This document shows positions 18,915 to 28,605 of a stretch of DNA of 64,000 nucleotides, piece by piece (the first letter of the stretch is position 1; each line of letters starts with the position of its first letter). The DNA is from Comamonadaceae bacterium (GTDB lineage Bacteria > Pseudomonadota > Gammaproteobacteria > Burkholderiales > Burkholderiaceae_C): positions 62,001 through 126,000 of the forward strand of contig CANJQN010000005.1 of assembly GCA_947476465.1 (NCBI GenBank), read 5' to 3'. Under the pieces are notes generated by a model. The model did no database searches. It worked only from the letters and a program-made list of their open reading frames with translations, and was not told the DNA's origin. Position numbers and translations under genes: made by a program.

Positions 18915-21056
18915 ATGTCCCCCACTGCCTCAGAACCCCTCGAGCGAACCGGCACCAGCCCGATGCGCGCGGTGGTGGAGCTGTTGTCGTCGATGCGCTT
19001 CGCCATCGCGCTGCTCAGCGTCATCTGTATCGCCTCGGTGATCGGCACGGTGCTCAAGCAGCACGAGCCGGCTGTGAACTACGTCAACCAGTTCGGCCCG
19101 TTCTGGGCCGACGTGTTCCAGGCCCTGCAGTTGAACGCGGTTTACAGCGCCGCCTGGTTCCTGCTGATCCTCGCCTTTCTGGTGACCAGCGTCTCGCTGT
19201 GCATCGCCCGCAACACGCCCAAGATCATCAACGACCTGCGCTCCCACAAGGAAAACCTGCGCGAGCAGGCCCTGCAGTCCTTCCACCACCGCGCCCAGGG
19301 TGATCTGCCGCTGGCCCCCGAGGCGGCGGCGCACCGCGTCGGCGGCGCCCTGGCCAAGGCCGGCTGGCGGGTCAAGCTGCAGCGCCGCGAGGGCCCGCAG
19401 GGCACCGGCTGGATGGTCGCGGCGCGCGCCGGCGCGGCCAACAAGCTCGGCTACCTGGCGGCGCACAGCGCCATCGTTCTGGTGTGCCTGGGCGGCCTGC
19501 TCGACGGTGACCTGATCGTGCGGGCGCAGATGTGGTTCGGCGGCAAGACGCCGTACGTCGGCGGCGGCATGATCGCCGATGTGCCGGCCCGCCACCGGCT
19601 GCCAGACACCAACCCCACCTACCGCGGCAACCTCATGGTGGCCGAGGGCACGCAGTCGGGCACCGCCATCCTCAACCAGAGCGACGGCATCCTGCTGCAG
19701 GAGTTGCCGTTCTCGATCGAGCTCAAGAAGTTCATGGTCGAGTACTACTCGACGGGCATGCCTAAGCTGTTCGCCAGCGACATCATCATCCACGACCGCG
19801 AGACCGGCCAGGCGTTGCCGGCGCGGGTCGAAGTGAACCACCCGGCGCGCCATCGCGGCGTCGAGATCTACCAGTCGAGCTTCGAAGACGGCGGCTCCAC
19901 CGTGCGGCTGGAGGCGCTGCCGCTGCAGTCCGGCGGCAAGCGTTTCGAGGTCGAGGGGCGGATCGGCGGCAACGTGGCGCTGTCGCGCGGCGTGACCGAG
20001 GGGGCCGAGCAAATGACGCTGGAGTTCACCGCCTTGCGCGTGATCAACGTCGAGAACATGGCCGGCGCCGGCGGCGCGTCAACCAGTGGCGCCGACGTGC
20101 GCGCGGTGGACCTGCGCCAATCGATCGAATCGCGCCTGGGCGCGGCCAACAAGACCACCACCAAGCGCGAGCTGCGCAACGTGGGGCCGAGCATCAGCTA
20201 CAAGCTGCGCGACGCGGCCGGGCAGGCGCGCGAGTTCAACAACTACATGCTGCCGATGGAGCTGGGCGATGGCGTGCCCGCCTTCCTGCTGGGTATGCGC
20301 GAGACCACGGCGGAGAGCTTTCGCTACCTTCGGCTGCCGGTCGACGAGCAGGGCGGCATGGAGGGTTTCCTGCGCTTGCGCGAGGCCCTGGCCGATCCCC
20401 AGCTGCGGGCCCAGGCCGTGCGCCGCTATGCGGCCATCGCCACCGACCCGGCCAAGCCTGAATTGGCCGAGCAGCTCGCCGCATCGGCTGCCCGCGCCCT
20501 CGACTTGTTCGCCGGTGCCTTGCTGGCCACGCCGGGCGGCAAGGTCACCGGCGGCCTGCAGGCCATCTCCGACTTCACGGAGTCCAACGTGCCCGAGGCC
20601 GAGCGGGCCCGCGCCGGCGAGGTGATCGTGCGCATCCTCAACGGCTCCCTGTTCGAGCTGGCGCAGCTGGCACGCGAGCGGGCCGGGCAGCCGCCCATGC
20701 AACCGGGCGAACGCACCCAGGGCTTCATGAACCAGGCGGTGCTGGCACTGAGCGATCTGCATCTGTATCCGGCACCCATGGCCTTCCAGCTCAAGGACTT
20801 CAAGCAGTTGCAGGCCAGCGTGTTCCAGGTCACCCGCAGCCCTGGCCGCAACATTGTCTACCTGGGGTGTGCCTTGCTGATCCTGGGTATTTTTGCCATG
20901 CTGTACGTGCGCGAGCGCCGTCTGTGGGTCTGGCTCGCACCGCGTGAGGCGGGCAGCCGCGCCAGCATGGCGTTGTCGACCAACCGCCGCACGCTCGACG
21001 CCGACCGCGAGTTCGATCGGCTTCGCACCCAACTTCTCGAGCAGCCCAACGCATGA
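18915..21056 (+). CDS. resB: Cytochrome c biogenesis protein ResB (Ccs1)
   Basis: Part of the system II heme-delivery and ligation machinery with CcsB. The 713 residues have N-terminal membrane helices (MRFAIALLSVICIASVIGTV; AAWFLLILAFLVTSVSLCI) and one near 190 (AAHSAIVLVCLGGLLDG). A large periplasmic domain follows, and a last helix (NIVYLGCALLILGIFAML) lies before the C-terminal tail. The start is the ATG at 18915. The stop overlaps the CcsB start by four bases (ATGA). Confidence 0.93.
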   Translation: MSPTASEPLERTGTSPMRAVVELLSSMRFAIALLSVICIASVIGTVLKQHEPAVNYVNQFGPFWADVFQALQLNAVYSAAWFLLILAFLVTSVSLCIARNTPKIINDLRSHKENLREQALQSFHHRAQGDLPLAPEAAAHRVGGALAKAGWRVKLQRREGPQGTGWMVAARAGAANKLGYLAAHSAIVLVCLGGLLDGDLIVRAQMWFGGKTPYVGGGMIADVPARHRLPDTNPTYRGNLMVAEGTQSGTAILNQSDGILLQELPFSIELKKFMVEYYSTGMPKLFASDIIIHDRETGQALPARVEVNHPARHRGVEIYQSSFEDGGSTVRLEALPLQSGGKRFEVEGRIGGNVALSRGVTEGAEQMTLEFTALRVINVENMAGAGGASTSGADVRAVDLRQSIESRLGAANKTTTKRELRNVGPSISYKLRDAAGQAREFNNYMLPMELGDGVPAFLLGMRETTAESFRYLRLPVDEQGGMEGFLRLREALADPQLRAQAVRRYAAIATDPAKPELAEQLAASAARALDLFAGALLATPGGKVTGGLQAISDFTESNVPEAERARAGEVIVRILNGSLFELAQLARERAGQPPMQPGERTQGFMNQAVLALSDLHLYPAPMAFQLKDFKQLQASVFQVTRSPGRNIVYLGCALLILGIFAMLYVRERRLWVWLAPREAGSRASMALSTNRRTLDADREFDRLRTQLLEQPNA

Positions 21057-22381
21057 ACACCGCCACCACCACGCTCACCCTGAACGAGGGCTTCTTCGCC
21101 CGGCGCAACTGGCTCGACTGGCTGTTCGCCGCCGTCGTGCTGGCGGGCGGGCTGTTTGGCCTGCAGCGCTATGGCGCGTTCATGGACGTGTACGAAAAGG
21201 GCATCCTGCTGGGCGCCGTTCCGGCGGCAATCTGGCTCGGCTGGTTCTGGCGTTCGGCGCGCACCCTGATGCTGGCGGTGGCCGCGGCGTCGCTGCTGGC
21301 TGTCACCGCCTACCAAGGCAACCTGGCCCGCGCCGAGAGCGTGTTCTGGCTCAAGTACTTCCTGTCCAGCCAGTCGGCCATCCTCTGGATGAGCGTGCTG
21401 TTCTTCATGAGCACGGTGTTCTACTGGCTGGGCATGTTCGCCCGCACGCAGGCCAGCGCCATGGAGCGCATCGGTTCGGGCGTGGCCTGGGCGGCGGTGG
21501 GCATGGCCCTGGTGGGTTCGCTGGTGCGCTGGTACGAGAGCTACCTGCTGGGGGCCGACATCGGCCACATCCCGGTGAGCAACCTGTACGAAGTCTTCGT
21601 GCTGTTTTGCTGGCTCACCGCGGCCTTCTACCTGTACTTCGAGCAGCACTACGAAACCCGCGCGCTGGGCGCTTTCGTCATGCTTGTGGTCAGCGCCGCG
21701 GTGGGTTTTCTGCTCTGGTACACCGTGGTGCGCGAGGCCCACGAGATCCAGCCGCTGGTGCCGGCCCTGCAAAGCTGGTGGATGAAGCTGCACGTGCCGG
21801 CCAACTTCATCGGCTACGGCACCTTCGCGCTGGCCGCCATGGTGGCTTTCGCCTACCTCATCAAGCTGCATGCCAGCGAAACGCGTTGGTGGAAGCTGGC
21901 GCCCCTGTGGCTGCTGGGCGTGGTGCTGTGCCTGGAGCCCCTGGTGTTCCGTTCGTCGGGCGGCGGCCAGGGGGGCATGAGTGATTACTGGGCGGTGTAC
22001 TTCGGCATCGGCGCCCTGATCACCGCGGCCATCATCGCCATGCGCGGGCGCATCGCCGCGCGGCTGCCCTCGTTCGAGGTGCTGGACGACGTGATGTACA
22101 AGGCCATTGCCGTGGGCTTTGCTTTCTTCACCATCGCCACCGTGCTGGGCGCGCTTTGGGCCGCCGAGGCCTGGGGCGGCTATTGGAGCTGGGACCCCAA
22201 GGAAACCTGGGCCCTGATCGTCTGGCTCAATTACGCCGCCTGGCTGCACATGCGCCTGATGAAGGGCCTGCGCGGCGCGGTGTCCGCCTGGTGGGCGCTG
22301 GTGGGCCTGGCGGTCACCACATTTGCCTTCCTGGGCGTCAATATGTTCCTGTCGGGTCTGCACAGCTACGGCACTCTCTGA
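21053..22381 (+). CDS. ccsB: Cytochrome c biogenesis protein CcsB/CcsA (ResC)
   Basis: Heme-handling membrane partner of ResB, 442 residues with many membrane helices. The tryptophan-rich WWD heme-binding block is present as EAWGGYWSWDPKETWALIVW near residue 370. Conserved histidines appear in HIPVSNLYE and in the last helix region LSGLHSYG. It is coupled to resB by a four-base overlap. Confidence 0.94.
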   Translation: MNTATTTLTLNEGFFARRNWLDWLFAAVVLAGGLFGLQRYGAFMDVYEKGILLGAVPAAIWLGWFWRSARTLMLAVAAASLLAVTAYQGNLARAESVFWLKYFLSSQSAILWMSVLFFMSTVFYWLGMFARTQASAMERIGSGVAWAAVGMALVGSLVRWYESYLLGADIGHIPVSNLYEVFVLFCWLTAAFYLYFEQHYETRALGAFVMLVVSAAVGFLLWYTVVREAHEIQPLVPALQSWWMKLHVPANFIGYGTFALAAMVAFAYLIKLHASETRWWKLAPLWLLGVVLCLEPLVFRSSGGGQGGMSDYWAVYFGIGALITAAIIAMRGRIAARLPSFEVLDDVMYKAIAVGFAFFTIATVLGALWAAEAWGGYWSWDPKETWALIVWLNYAAWLHMRLMKGLRGAVSAWWALVGLAVTTFAFLGVNMFLSGLHSYGTL

Positions 22382-22450
22382 CGGGGTTTTGCATCCGCGG
22401 CGAGAATCGCTGCGTATCAGGAAGGCAATCACTTTCCACCAGGAGCGCCC

Positions 22451-23446
22451 ATGTTGATCCGAACCGGCCGAGACGGCCTCACCCACCCACAGTCCAGCGA
22501 GATCACGCCCCTGGGCATCTACCAGCAGCGGCGTGACCTGATCCGCTGGATGGCCGGCGGCGCGGCGGGCGCTGGTCTGGCGAGCTGGGCCTCGCGCCAG
22601 GCACTGGCCCAGGCGGCGCGGCCGGGCAAGCTGGCGGCCTTGTCGGCCACCAAGTCGGCGGTACCGGGCGCCATGACCATGGAAAAGCTCACCGACTACA
22701 AGGACGCCAGCACCTACAACAACTACTACGAGTTCGGCACCGACAAGGCCGACCCGGCCCAGTACGCCCACACGCTCAAGACCCAGCCCTGGACGGTGGA
22801 GGTCGACGGCCTGGTGAAAAAGCCCGCCAAGTACGCCATCGAAGACCTGGTGAAGCTCAGCGCGCAAGAAGAGCGCGTCTATCGCATGCGTTGCGTCGAG
22901 GGCTGGTCCATGGTGATTCCCTGGGTGGGCTACTCGATGGCCAAGCTGATCGCCATGGTGGAACCCCTGGGCAACGCCAAGTACGTCGAGTTCCACACCC
23001 TGGCCGACCGCAAGACCATGCCTGGCGTGGGTTCGAGCGTGCTCGACTGGCCCTATGTCGAGGGCCTGCGCATGGACGAGGCCATGCACCCGCTCACGCT
23101 GCTGGCCTTTGGCATGTACGGTGAGGTGCTGCCCAATCAAAATGGCGCGCCCGTCCGCCTGGTGTCACCCTGGAAGTACGGCTTCAAGAGCGCCAAGTCG
23201 CTGGTGCGCATCCGCTTCACCGAGGCCCCGCCGCGCACCGCCTGGAACAAGGCCGCGGCCAACGAATACGGGTTCTTTTCCAACGTCAATCCGAACGTCG
23301 ACCACCCGCGCTGGTCGCAGGCCACTGAGCGCCGCATCGGCGAAGACGGGCTGTTCGCCAAGAAGCGCAAGACGCTGATGTTCAACGGCTACGAAGCCCA
23401 GGTCGGGCAGCTCTATGCCGGCATGGACCTCAAGAAGTTCTACTAG
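22451..23446 (+). CDS. msrP: Periplasmic methionine sulfoxide reductase, molybdopterin subunit MsrP (YedY)
   Basis: Repairs oxidised methionines in periplasmic proteins, receiving electrons from MsrQ. The 331-residue precursor has a twin-arginine signal, [20 protein letters not shown], with the arginines at 27-28. The molybdenum-ligating cysteine is in [15 protein letters not shown]. Typical C-terminal strings such as [15 protein letters not shown] are present. It sits nine bases upstream of msrQ. Confidence 0.95.
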   Translation: MLIRTGRDGLTHPQSSEITPLGIYQQRRDLIRWMAGGAAGAGLASWASRQALAQAARPGKLAALSATKSAVPGAMTMEKLTDYKDASTYNNYYEFGTDKADPAQYAHTLKTQPWTVEVDGLVKKPAKYAIEDLVKLSAQEERVYRMRCVEGWSMVIPWVGYSMAKLIAMVEPLGNAKYVEFHTLADRKTMPGVGSSVLDWPYVEGLRMDEAMHPLTLLAFGMYGEVLPNQNGAPVRLVSPWKYGFKSAKSLVRIRFTEAPPRTAWNKAAANEYGFFSNVNPNVDHPRWSQATERRIGEDGLFAKKRKTLMFNGYEAQVGQLYAGMDLKKFY

Positions 23447-23454
23447 GCACGACC

Positions 23455-24123
23455 ATGCAGGCCGCCCCCCGGCCGGCCGCGCGCCGCGCTGCGGGCGCCT
23501 GGCTGATGCACCGCGCCGTGAAGCCGGCGGTGTTTTTGCTGGCGCTCGGCCCCCTGGCTTGGCTGATCTTTAGCGCCGCCGCCGACCAACTGGGCGCCAA
23601 CCCGGCCGAGGCCCTGATCCGCTCCACCGGCGACTGGGCGCTGCGCTTTCTGTGCATCACCCTGGCGGTGACGCCGCTGCGCGTGAACCTGGGCTGGCCC
23701 GGCCTGGCCCGTCTGCGCCGCATGCTGGGCCTGTTCATGTACTTTTACGCCTGCATGCACTTGCTGGCCTATGGCTGGCTCGACATGGGGTTCGATGTGC
23801 CCGACATCGCCCGGGACATCGCCAAGCGGCCCTTCATCCTGGTGGGGTTTTCCGCCTTTGTGCTGCTCACGCCGCTGGCCGCGACCTCGTTCAACCGCGC
23901 GGTGAAGGCATTGGGCGCGCGCCGCTGGCAGTGGCTGCACCGGCTGGTGTACGTCATCGCCGGCCTGGCGGTCTTGCACTTTTTCTGGATGCGCGCCGGC
24001 AAGCGCAACTTCGCCGAGGTGGCGGTGTATGCGGCCATCTTGGCGGCGCTGCTGGGCTGGCGGCTGTGGCGCGCGGTCCGAGCGCGCGCCGTGATGCAAT
24101 CGCAGCCTCTCGGTTCTCGATGA
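23455..24123 (+). CDS. msrQ: Heme b membrane subunit MsrQ (YedZ)
   Basis: Six-helix ferric-reductase-like membrane protein passing quinol electrons to MsrP. The 222 residues include FMYFYACMHLLAYGWLDMG and RLVYVIAGLAVLHFFWM with heme-ligand histidines, and RRWQWLHRLVY typical of YedZ. The start is the ATG at 23455. It is convergent with lysA, separated by the hairpin repeat. Confidence 0.93.
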   Translation: MQAAPRPAARRAAGAWLMHRAVKPAVFLLALGPLAWLIFSAAADQLGANPAEALIRSTGDWALRFLCITLAVTPLRVNLGWPGLARLRRMLGLFMYFYACMHLLAYGWLDMGFDVPDIARDIAKRPFILVGFSAFVLLTPLAATSFNRAVKALGARRWQWLHRLVYVIAGLAVLHFFWMRAGKRNFAEVAVYAAILAALLGWRLWRAVRARAVMQSQPLGSR

Positions 24124-24151
24124 GGTGGATGACGCCCACTTTGCCCGAAAA

Positions 24152-24256
24152 CAGTGCTCGGATCAGCGGCCACCGCGGAACCGGCTTTGCCGGGCCGCTG
24201 GTGGCGCCCCCTTGAGGGGGAGGGGGCTACACGCAGTGAGCCCCTTCGGGGGTGGG
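24152..24256. repeat. About 105-bp hairpin-rich intergenic repeat, copy B (next to the lysA stop)
   Basis: Second copy of the element at 14201-14305 with the same three stems (CAGCGGCC / GGCCGCTG; CCCCCT-TG-AGGGGG; a third GC-rich stem ending ttcgggggtggg). It begins about 30 bases after the msrQ stop and ends one base before the lysA stop codon. The identical placement in two convergent gene pairs is notable. Confidence 0.8.
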
Positions 24257-24257
24257 C

Positions 24258-25535
24258 TCATGTCGCCGGAAGCAGCCGCTCCCCACGCAGCTGGTCGGCC
24301 ACCGTCTCGCGCTCGCGGATAAGGTGCGCCTTGGCGCCGTCGACCAGCACTTCGGCGGCGCGGCCCCGGCTGTTGTAGTTGCTGGCCATGCTCATGCAGT
24401 AGGCGCCCGCCGACAGCACGGCCAGGCGGTCGCCCGGCAGGGCCGAGAGTTCGCGGTCGCGGCCGAGCCAGTCGCCGCTCTCGCAAATGGGGCCGACCAC
24501 GTCGTAGGTGGACGAGGGGCCCGCGCGCCGCGACAGCGGCACGATGCCGTGGTAGGCCTCGTACATGGCCGGGCGCGGCAGGTCGTTCATGGCGGCGTCG
24601 ACGATGCAGAAGTTTTTCTGCTCGCCGGGCTTGAGGTACAGCACCTCGGTCAGGCACACCCCGGCATTGCCCACCAGCGAGCGGCCGGGCTCAACCATGA
24701 AATGCCGGTCGCCGAAACCCCGGGCGTCGAGCTTGGCGAACAGCTGGGCCCACAGCGCATCGGCCGCCGGCGGACGGTCTCCGTTGTAGTCGATGCCCAG
24801 GCCGCCGCCGAAGTCGATGTGGTGCAGCGCAATGCCTGCCGCCTCGATCGCCGCGACCAGCTCCAGCACGCGGTCCATGGCGTCCAGGTAGGGGGCGCCG
24901 TCGGTGATCTGCGAGCCGATGTGGCAGTCGATGCCCACCACGGTCAGCCCGGGCAGCTGCGCGGCGCGGCGGTAGGCCTGCAGCGTGTGCTCGTGGGCCA
25001 CGCCGAACTTGTTGCCCTTGAGGCCGGTGGAGATGTAGGGGTGCGTCTTGGCGTCCACGTTGGGGTTGACGCGGATGCTGACCGGTGCGGTCACGCCACA
25101 GGCGCTGGCCACTTCGCTGAGGACTTCGAGCTCGGATTCGCTCTCGACGTTGAAGCAGCCAATGCCGGCCTGCAGCGCCCGGCGCATCTCGGCGCGGGTC
25201 TTGCCCACGCCCGAGAAGATGACCTTGGCCGGGTCGGCGCCGGCGGCCATGACGCGCTCGAGCTCACCGCCCGAGACGATGTCGAAGCCGCAGCCGGCTT
25301 GCGCGAACAACTGCAGCACGGCCAGGGACGGGTTGGCCTTCATGGCGTAGCACACGGTGGCGCGGCGGCCGGCAAAGCCGCGCTGGTACGCGGCCAGGGC
25401 CGCCAGCATGGCGGCCTTGGAATAGACGAAGAGCGGTGTGCCGTGCGCCGTGGCAAGGTCGCCTAGCCGCACGTCCTCAATGAACAGATCCGCGCCGCGA
25501 AAGGCGATGTGGGGATGGCCGGGAAGCTCGGTCAT
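24258..25535 (-). CDS. lysA: Diaminopimelate decarboxylase
   Basis: PLP enzyme converting meso-diaminopimelate to lysine. The 425-residue product starts at the ATG at 25535 ([12 protein letters not shown]), overlapping the lptM stop by four bases. It has the PLP lysine in CYAMKANPSLAVLQL, HIGSQITDGAPY, GGGLGIDYNG, EPGRSLVGNAG and the substrate-binding CESGDWLGRD, then SAGAYCMSMASNYNSR. The lptM-lysA order is conserved across proteobacteria. Confidence 0.96.
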   Translation of the reverse strand: MTELPGHPHIAFRGADLFIEDVRLGDLATAHGTPLFVYSKAAMLAALAAYQRGFAGRRATVCYAMKANPSLAVLQLFAQAGCGFDIVSGGELERVMAAGADPAKVIFSGVGKTRAEMRRALQAGIGCFNVESESELEVLSEVASACGVTAPVSIRVNPNVDAKTHPYISTGLKGNKFGVAHEHTLQAYRRAAQLPGLTVVGIDCHIGSQITDGAPYLDAMDRVLELVAAIEAAGIALHHIDFGGGLGIDYNGDRPPAADALWAQLFAKLDARGFGDRHFMVEPGRSLVGNAGVCLTEVLYLKPGEQKNFCIVDAAMNDLPRPAMYEAYHGIVPLSRRAGPSSTYDVVGPICESGDWLGRDRELSALPGDRLAVLSAGAYCMSMASNYNSRGRAAEVLVDGAKAHLIRERETVADQLRGERLLPAT

Positions 25536-25768
25536 GGCGCGCGCACGGGCGCGGGCGCCGAAGCGGGGGGTGAGGTGGTGGAGGTGGGGGCTGTAGCGGG
25601 AGAGCCGCCGGGCCGCAAGGTCTGAGGCAACGAGGCCTGGCCGGTGCTGTCGGGTGGCAGGAACAGCGGGCCCCGCTGCCCGCACCCGGACAACACCCCC
25701 AGGGCGGCCAGTGCCGTCACCTGAGCAAGGGTGCGCGTGACTAGAATGGATTTCAACCGCGGGAACAT
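25532..25768 (-). CDS. lptM: Small lipoprotein LptM (YifL), LPS translocon maturation factor
   Basis: A 78-residue lipoprotein precursor whose mature form helps oxidative maturation of the LptD/LptE outer-membrane LPS translocon. The start is the ATG at 25768. The signal region [16 protein letters not shown] ends in the lipobox LSGC, and the conserved [10 protein letters not shown] follows the lipidated cysteine. The rest is a Pro/Ser/Thr-rich tail. Its start is only 12 bases from the divergent cyaY start, so each promoter must lie inside the other gene. Confidence 0.88.
   Translation of the reverse strand: MFPRLKSILVTRTLAQVTALAALGVLSGCGQRGPLFLPPDSTGQASLPQTLRPGGSPATAPTSTTSPPASAPAPVRAP
25742..25747 (+). 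promoter_or_regulatory. Candidate -10 element for cyaY inside lptM
   Basis: TAGAAT lies 34 bases before the cyaY ATG, on the opposite strand of the lptM coding region. No good -35 is visible 17 bases upstream, so this is a weak prediction based mainly on the lack of any other space between the divergent starts. Confidence 0.3.
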
Positions 25769-25780
25769 CGACTGATTGTA

Positions 25781-26110
25781 ATGACCGACCTCGAATACAT
25801 GGACCACGCCGAAGCCGTGCTGCGCAGCGTGGAAGCCTGCTGTGACCGCATCAACGAAGACAGCGATGCCGACATCGACAGCCAGCGCGTCGGCGGCATG
25901 GTGACCCTGGTGTTTCGCAATGGAAGCCAGATCGTGATCAACCTGCAAAAGCCGCTGCAGGAGTTGTGGATGGCCGCACGCGCCGGAGGCTTCCACTACC
26001 GCTTTGACGGCACCCGCTGGGTGGACACCAAGGGCCATGGCGAGTTCTTCGTCAACCTCGCGCAGCATGCCGGCGAGCAGGCCGGCCAGCCCCTGGTGTT
26101 CAGCGCCTGA
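25781..26110 (+). CDS. cyaY: Frataxin homologue CyaY
   Basis: Iron-binding regulator of IscS-dependent iron-sulfur cluster assembly, 109 residues. It has the acidic N-terminal helix ([38 protein letters not shown]) and the beta-sheet signature [20 protein letters not shown] with [15 protein letters not shown]. The length is normal. It is a single gene, divergent from lptM and convergent with mrcA (17 bases between stops). Confidence 0.95.
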   Translation: MTDLEYMDHAEAVLRSVEACCDRINEDSDADIDSQRVGGMVTLVFRNGSQIVINLQKPLQELWMAARAGGFHYRFDGTRWVDTKGHGEFFVNLAQHAGEQAGQPLVFSA

Positions 26111-26127
26111 AGCTCGGTTGCGGGCGA

Positions 26128-28605
26128 TCAGTTGCGAAAGATATCCAGGATGCTGCGGCGCTCCTCGGCGGGCGCCCTGCGCACCGGCCCGGTCGCCGGC
26201 GCCTGACCGTCCGGGCTCCAGGTGCTCTGGTCGCCCTGCTGGCCCGGGATCAGCGGCGTCTGCACGCCCGCCCCCGCGGGCTGACCGCCCGCAGGGGTGC
26301 CAAGGCCCGCGCCGCCACTCATGCCCAGCGTGGCCACACCGCCACCGGCCGCGAATTCTTCGTAGTACCACTCGCCCCCGACGTTGACCACGCCGGCTGG
26401 GGCGGTATAGGCGGTCACCGGCACGTCGCGCAGGGCGGTCTCCATGAACGAGATCCACACCGGCAGGCTCAGGCCGCCGCCGGTCTCGCGGTCGCCGAGG
26501 GACCGCGGCGTGTCGTATCCCATCCAGACCACCGCCGTCACCGTCGGGTGAAAGCCGGCGAACCAAGTGTCGATGGCGTCGTTGGTGGTGCCGGTCTTGC
26601 CGAACAGGTCGGTGCGCTTGAGCACCTGCTGGGCGCGCGCGGCGGTTCCCGAGCGGGCGATCTCCTGCAGCAGCCGGTTCATCACGAAGGCATTGCGACT
26701 GTCGATCGCGCGGGTGGCTTCGCTGGGCAGCGGCGGCGCGCTCTCCACCAAGGTCTTGCCCCGCTGGTCGGTCACCTTGGTGATCAACCAGGGGTTGACC
26801 CGAAGGCCGCCGTTGGCGAACACCGAATAGGCCGAGGCCATCTGCATGGGCGTGACCGCGCCGGCGCCCAGGGCCATGGTCAGGTAGGGCGGGTGACGCT
26901 CGGCCTCAAACCCGAAGCGGGTGATCCACTCCTGCGCGGGCTGCGTGCCCACGGCCTGCAGGATGCGGATGGACACCATGTTCTTGGACTTGGCCAGGGC
27001 GGTGTGCAGCGGCATCGGCCCTTCGAACTTGCCGTCGTAGTTCTTGGGCTCCCAGGGCTGTCCGCCGGTGACGCTGGCGTCGAAGAACAGCGGCGCGTCG
27101 TTGATGACGGTGCTGGGCGTGAAACCCTTTTCGAGCGCCGCCGAGTAGATGAAGGGTTTGAACGCCGAGCCGGGCTGCCGCCAGGCCTGGGTCACGTGGT
27201 TGAACTTGTTCTTGTTGAAGTCGAATCCGCCGACCATGGCCAAGATTGCGCCATCGCGCGGGTCGAGGGCCACGAAGGCGCCTTCCACCTCGGGCAGCTG
27301 GGTGATCTCCCAGCCGCGCGCGGCCTTGACCACCCGGATCACCGCACCCCGGCGGATGTGGATCTTGGGCGGCGCCTTGTCCGTCAGGCCCGACTGGACG
27401 GGGCGCAGGCCCTCGCCGGTGATCTCGAACGGTTCTCCGGTGCCGCGCACGACCAGCACGCGGCGGGGGCCGGCTTCCAGGACCACCGCCGCCAGGACAT
27501 CGCCGTTGTCCGGGTGGTCCGACAGGGCGTCGTCGACCGCGTCGTCGAGCTCTTTGGGGTCGACCGGCAGTTCGACGAAGCGCTCGGGTCCGCGGTAGTA
27601 CTGGCGGCGCTCGTAGTCCATGATGCCCTGACGCAGCGCCCGGTAGGCGGCCTGCTGTTGCTCGGCGCGCACGGTGGTGTAGACGTTCAGCCCCCGGGTG
27701 TAGGTGCTGTCTCCGTACTGGGCGAACACCAGTTGGCGCACCGTCTCGGCCACGAACTCGGCATGCACGCGGGTCGGCCCGTTGGTGCTGCGAAGCTGCA
27801 GCTCCTGGCGCTTGGCCGCCTCGGCCTGCACCGCGGTGATCAAGCCGTTCTCCTCCATGCGCTCGATGATGTACAGCTGGCGGGACCGCGCGCGCCTGGG
27901 GTTGGAGATCGGGTTGTAGGCCGACGGCGCCTTGGGCAGGCCGGCCAGCATGGCCGCCTCGGCGATGCTCAGGTCCTTCAGGGACTTGCCGTAGTACGCC
28001 TCGGCCGCCGCGGCGAAGCCGTAGGCCCGGTTGCCCAGGTAGATCTGGTTCATGTAGATCTCGAGGATCTGGTCCTTGCTCAGCTGGGTTTCCAGCTTGA
28101 AGGTCAGCAGCACCTCGTACAGCTTGCGGGTGAAGGTTTTCTCAGACGATAGATAGACGTTACGCGCCACCTGCATGGTGATGGTGGAGCCGCCCTGGCT
28201 CTTGGCGCGGCCCAGGTTGGCCAGCGCCGCGCGCGTGACGCCGCGCCAGTCGACGCCGCCGTGGCTGTAAAAGCGCGCGTCCTCGATTGCCAGGACGGCG
28301 TCCTTCATGACCTTCGGGATCTCGTTGATCGGTGTGAGGTTGCGGCGCTCTTCGCCGAACTCGCCGATCAACACGCCTTCGGTCGAGAAGATCCGCAGCG
28401 GCAGCTTGGGCCGATAGTTCGACAGGTCGGAGATATCGGGCAGGTTGGGATAGGCCACGGCCAGCGCAACCGCCGCGGCGATCATCAAACTGACGCCTGC
28501 GGCCAACACCACGGCGGCGGCCCCGAGCAGCGCCTTGACGAGCAGGCCCCTCGTGGCGCGCGGCTCATGCCGTGGTGGCTGGGAAGTTTGACGGTCAGAT
28601 GTCAT
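26128..28605 (-). CDS. mrcA: Bifunctional penicillin-binding protein 1A
   Basis: Class A PBP that polymerises and crosslinks peptidoglycan, 825 residues. An N-terminal membrane anchor (AVVLAAGVSLMIAAAVALAV) is followed by the GT51 glycosyltransferase domain, with EDARFYSHGGVDWRGVTRA and GGSTITMQVARNVYLS. The transpeptidase domain has the SxxK serine in GSAFKPFIYS, SKN in LAKSKNMVSIR, and KTGTTND. The C-terminus is a Gly/Pro-rich tail. It is divergent from pilM, the classic neighbourhood in beta- and gammaproteobacteria. Confidence 0.96.
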   Translation of the reverse strand: MTSDRQTSQPPRHEPRATRGLLVKALLGAAAVVLAAGVSLMIAAAVALAVAYPNLPDISDLSNYRPKLPLRIFSTEGVLIGEFGEERRNLTPINEIPKVMKDAVLAIEDARFYSHGGVDWRGVTRAALANLGRAKSQGGSTITMQVARNVYLSSEKTFTRKLYEVLLTFKLETQLSKDQILEIYMNQIYLGNRAYGFAAAAEAYYGKSLKDLSIAEAAMLAGLPKAPSAYNPISNPRRARSRQLYIIERMEENGLITAVQAEAAKRQELQLRSTNGPTRVHAEFVAETVRQLVFAQYGDSTYTRGLNVYTTVRAEQQQAAYRALRQGIMDYERRQYYRGPERFVELPVDPKELDDAVDDALSDHPDNGDVLAAVVLEAGPRRVLVVRGTGEPFEITGEGLRPVQSGLTDKAPPKIHIRRGAVIRVVKAARGWEITQLPEVEGAFVALDPRDGAILAMVGGFDFNKNKFNHVTQAWRQPGSAFKPFIYSAALEKGFTPSTVINDAPLFFDASVTGGQPWEPKNYDGKFEGPMPLHTALAKSKNMVSIRILQAVGTQPAQEWITRFGFEAERHPPYLTMALGAGAVTPMQMASAYSVFANGGLRVNPWLITKVTDQRGKTLVESAPPLPSEATRAIDSRNAFVMNRLLQEIARSGTAARAQQVLKRTDLFGKTGTTNDAIDTWFAGFHPTVTAVVWMGYDTPRSLGDRETGGGLSLPVWISFMETALRDVPVTAYTAPAGVVNVGGEWYYEEFAAGGGVATLGMSGGAGLGTPAGGQPAGAGVQTPLIPGQQGDQSTWSPDGQAPATGPVRRAPAEERRSILDIFRN

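Noticed and set aside
20858..23140. Minus-strand open frame of 760 codons across resB, ccsB and msrP
   Set aside because: Lies opposite three well-supported genes and has shadow-frame composition.
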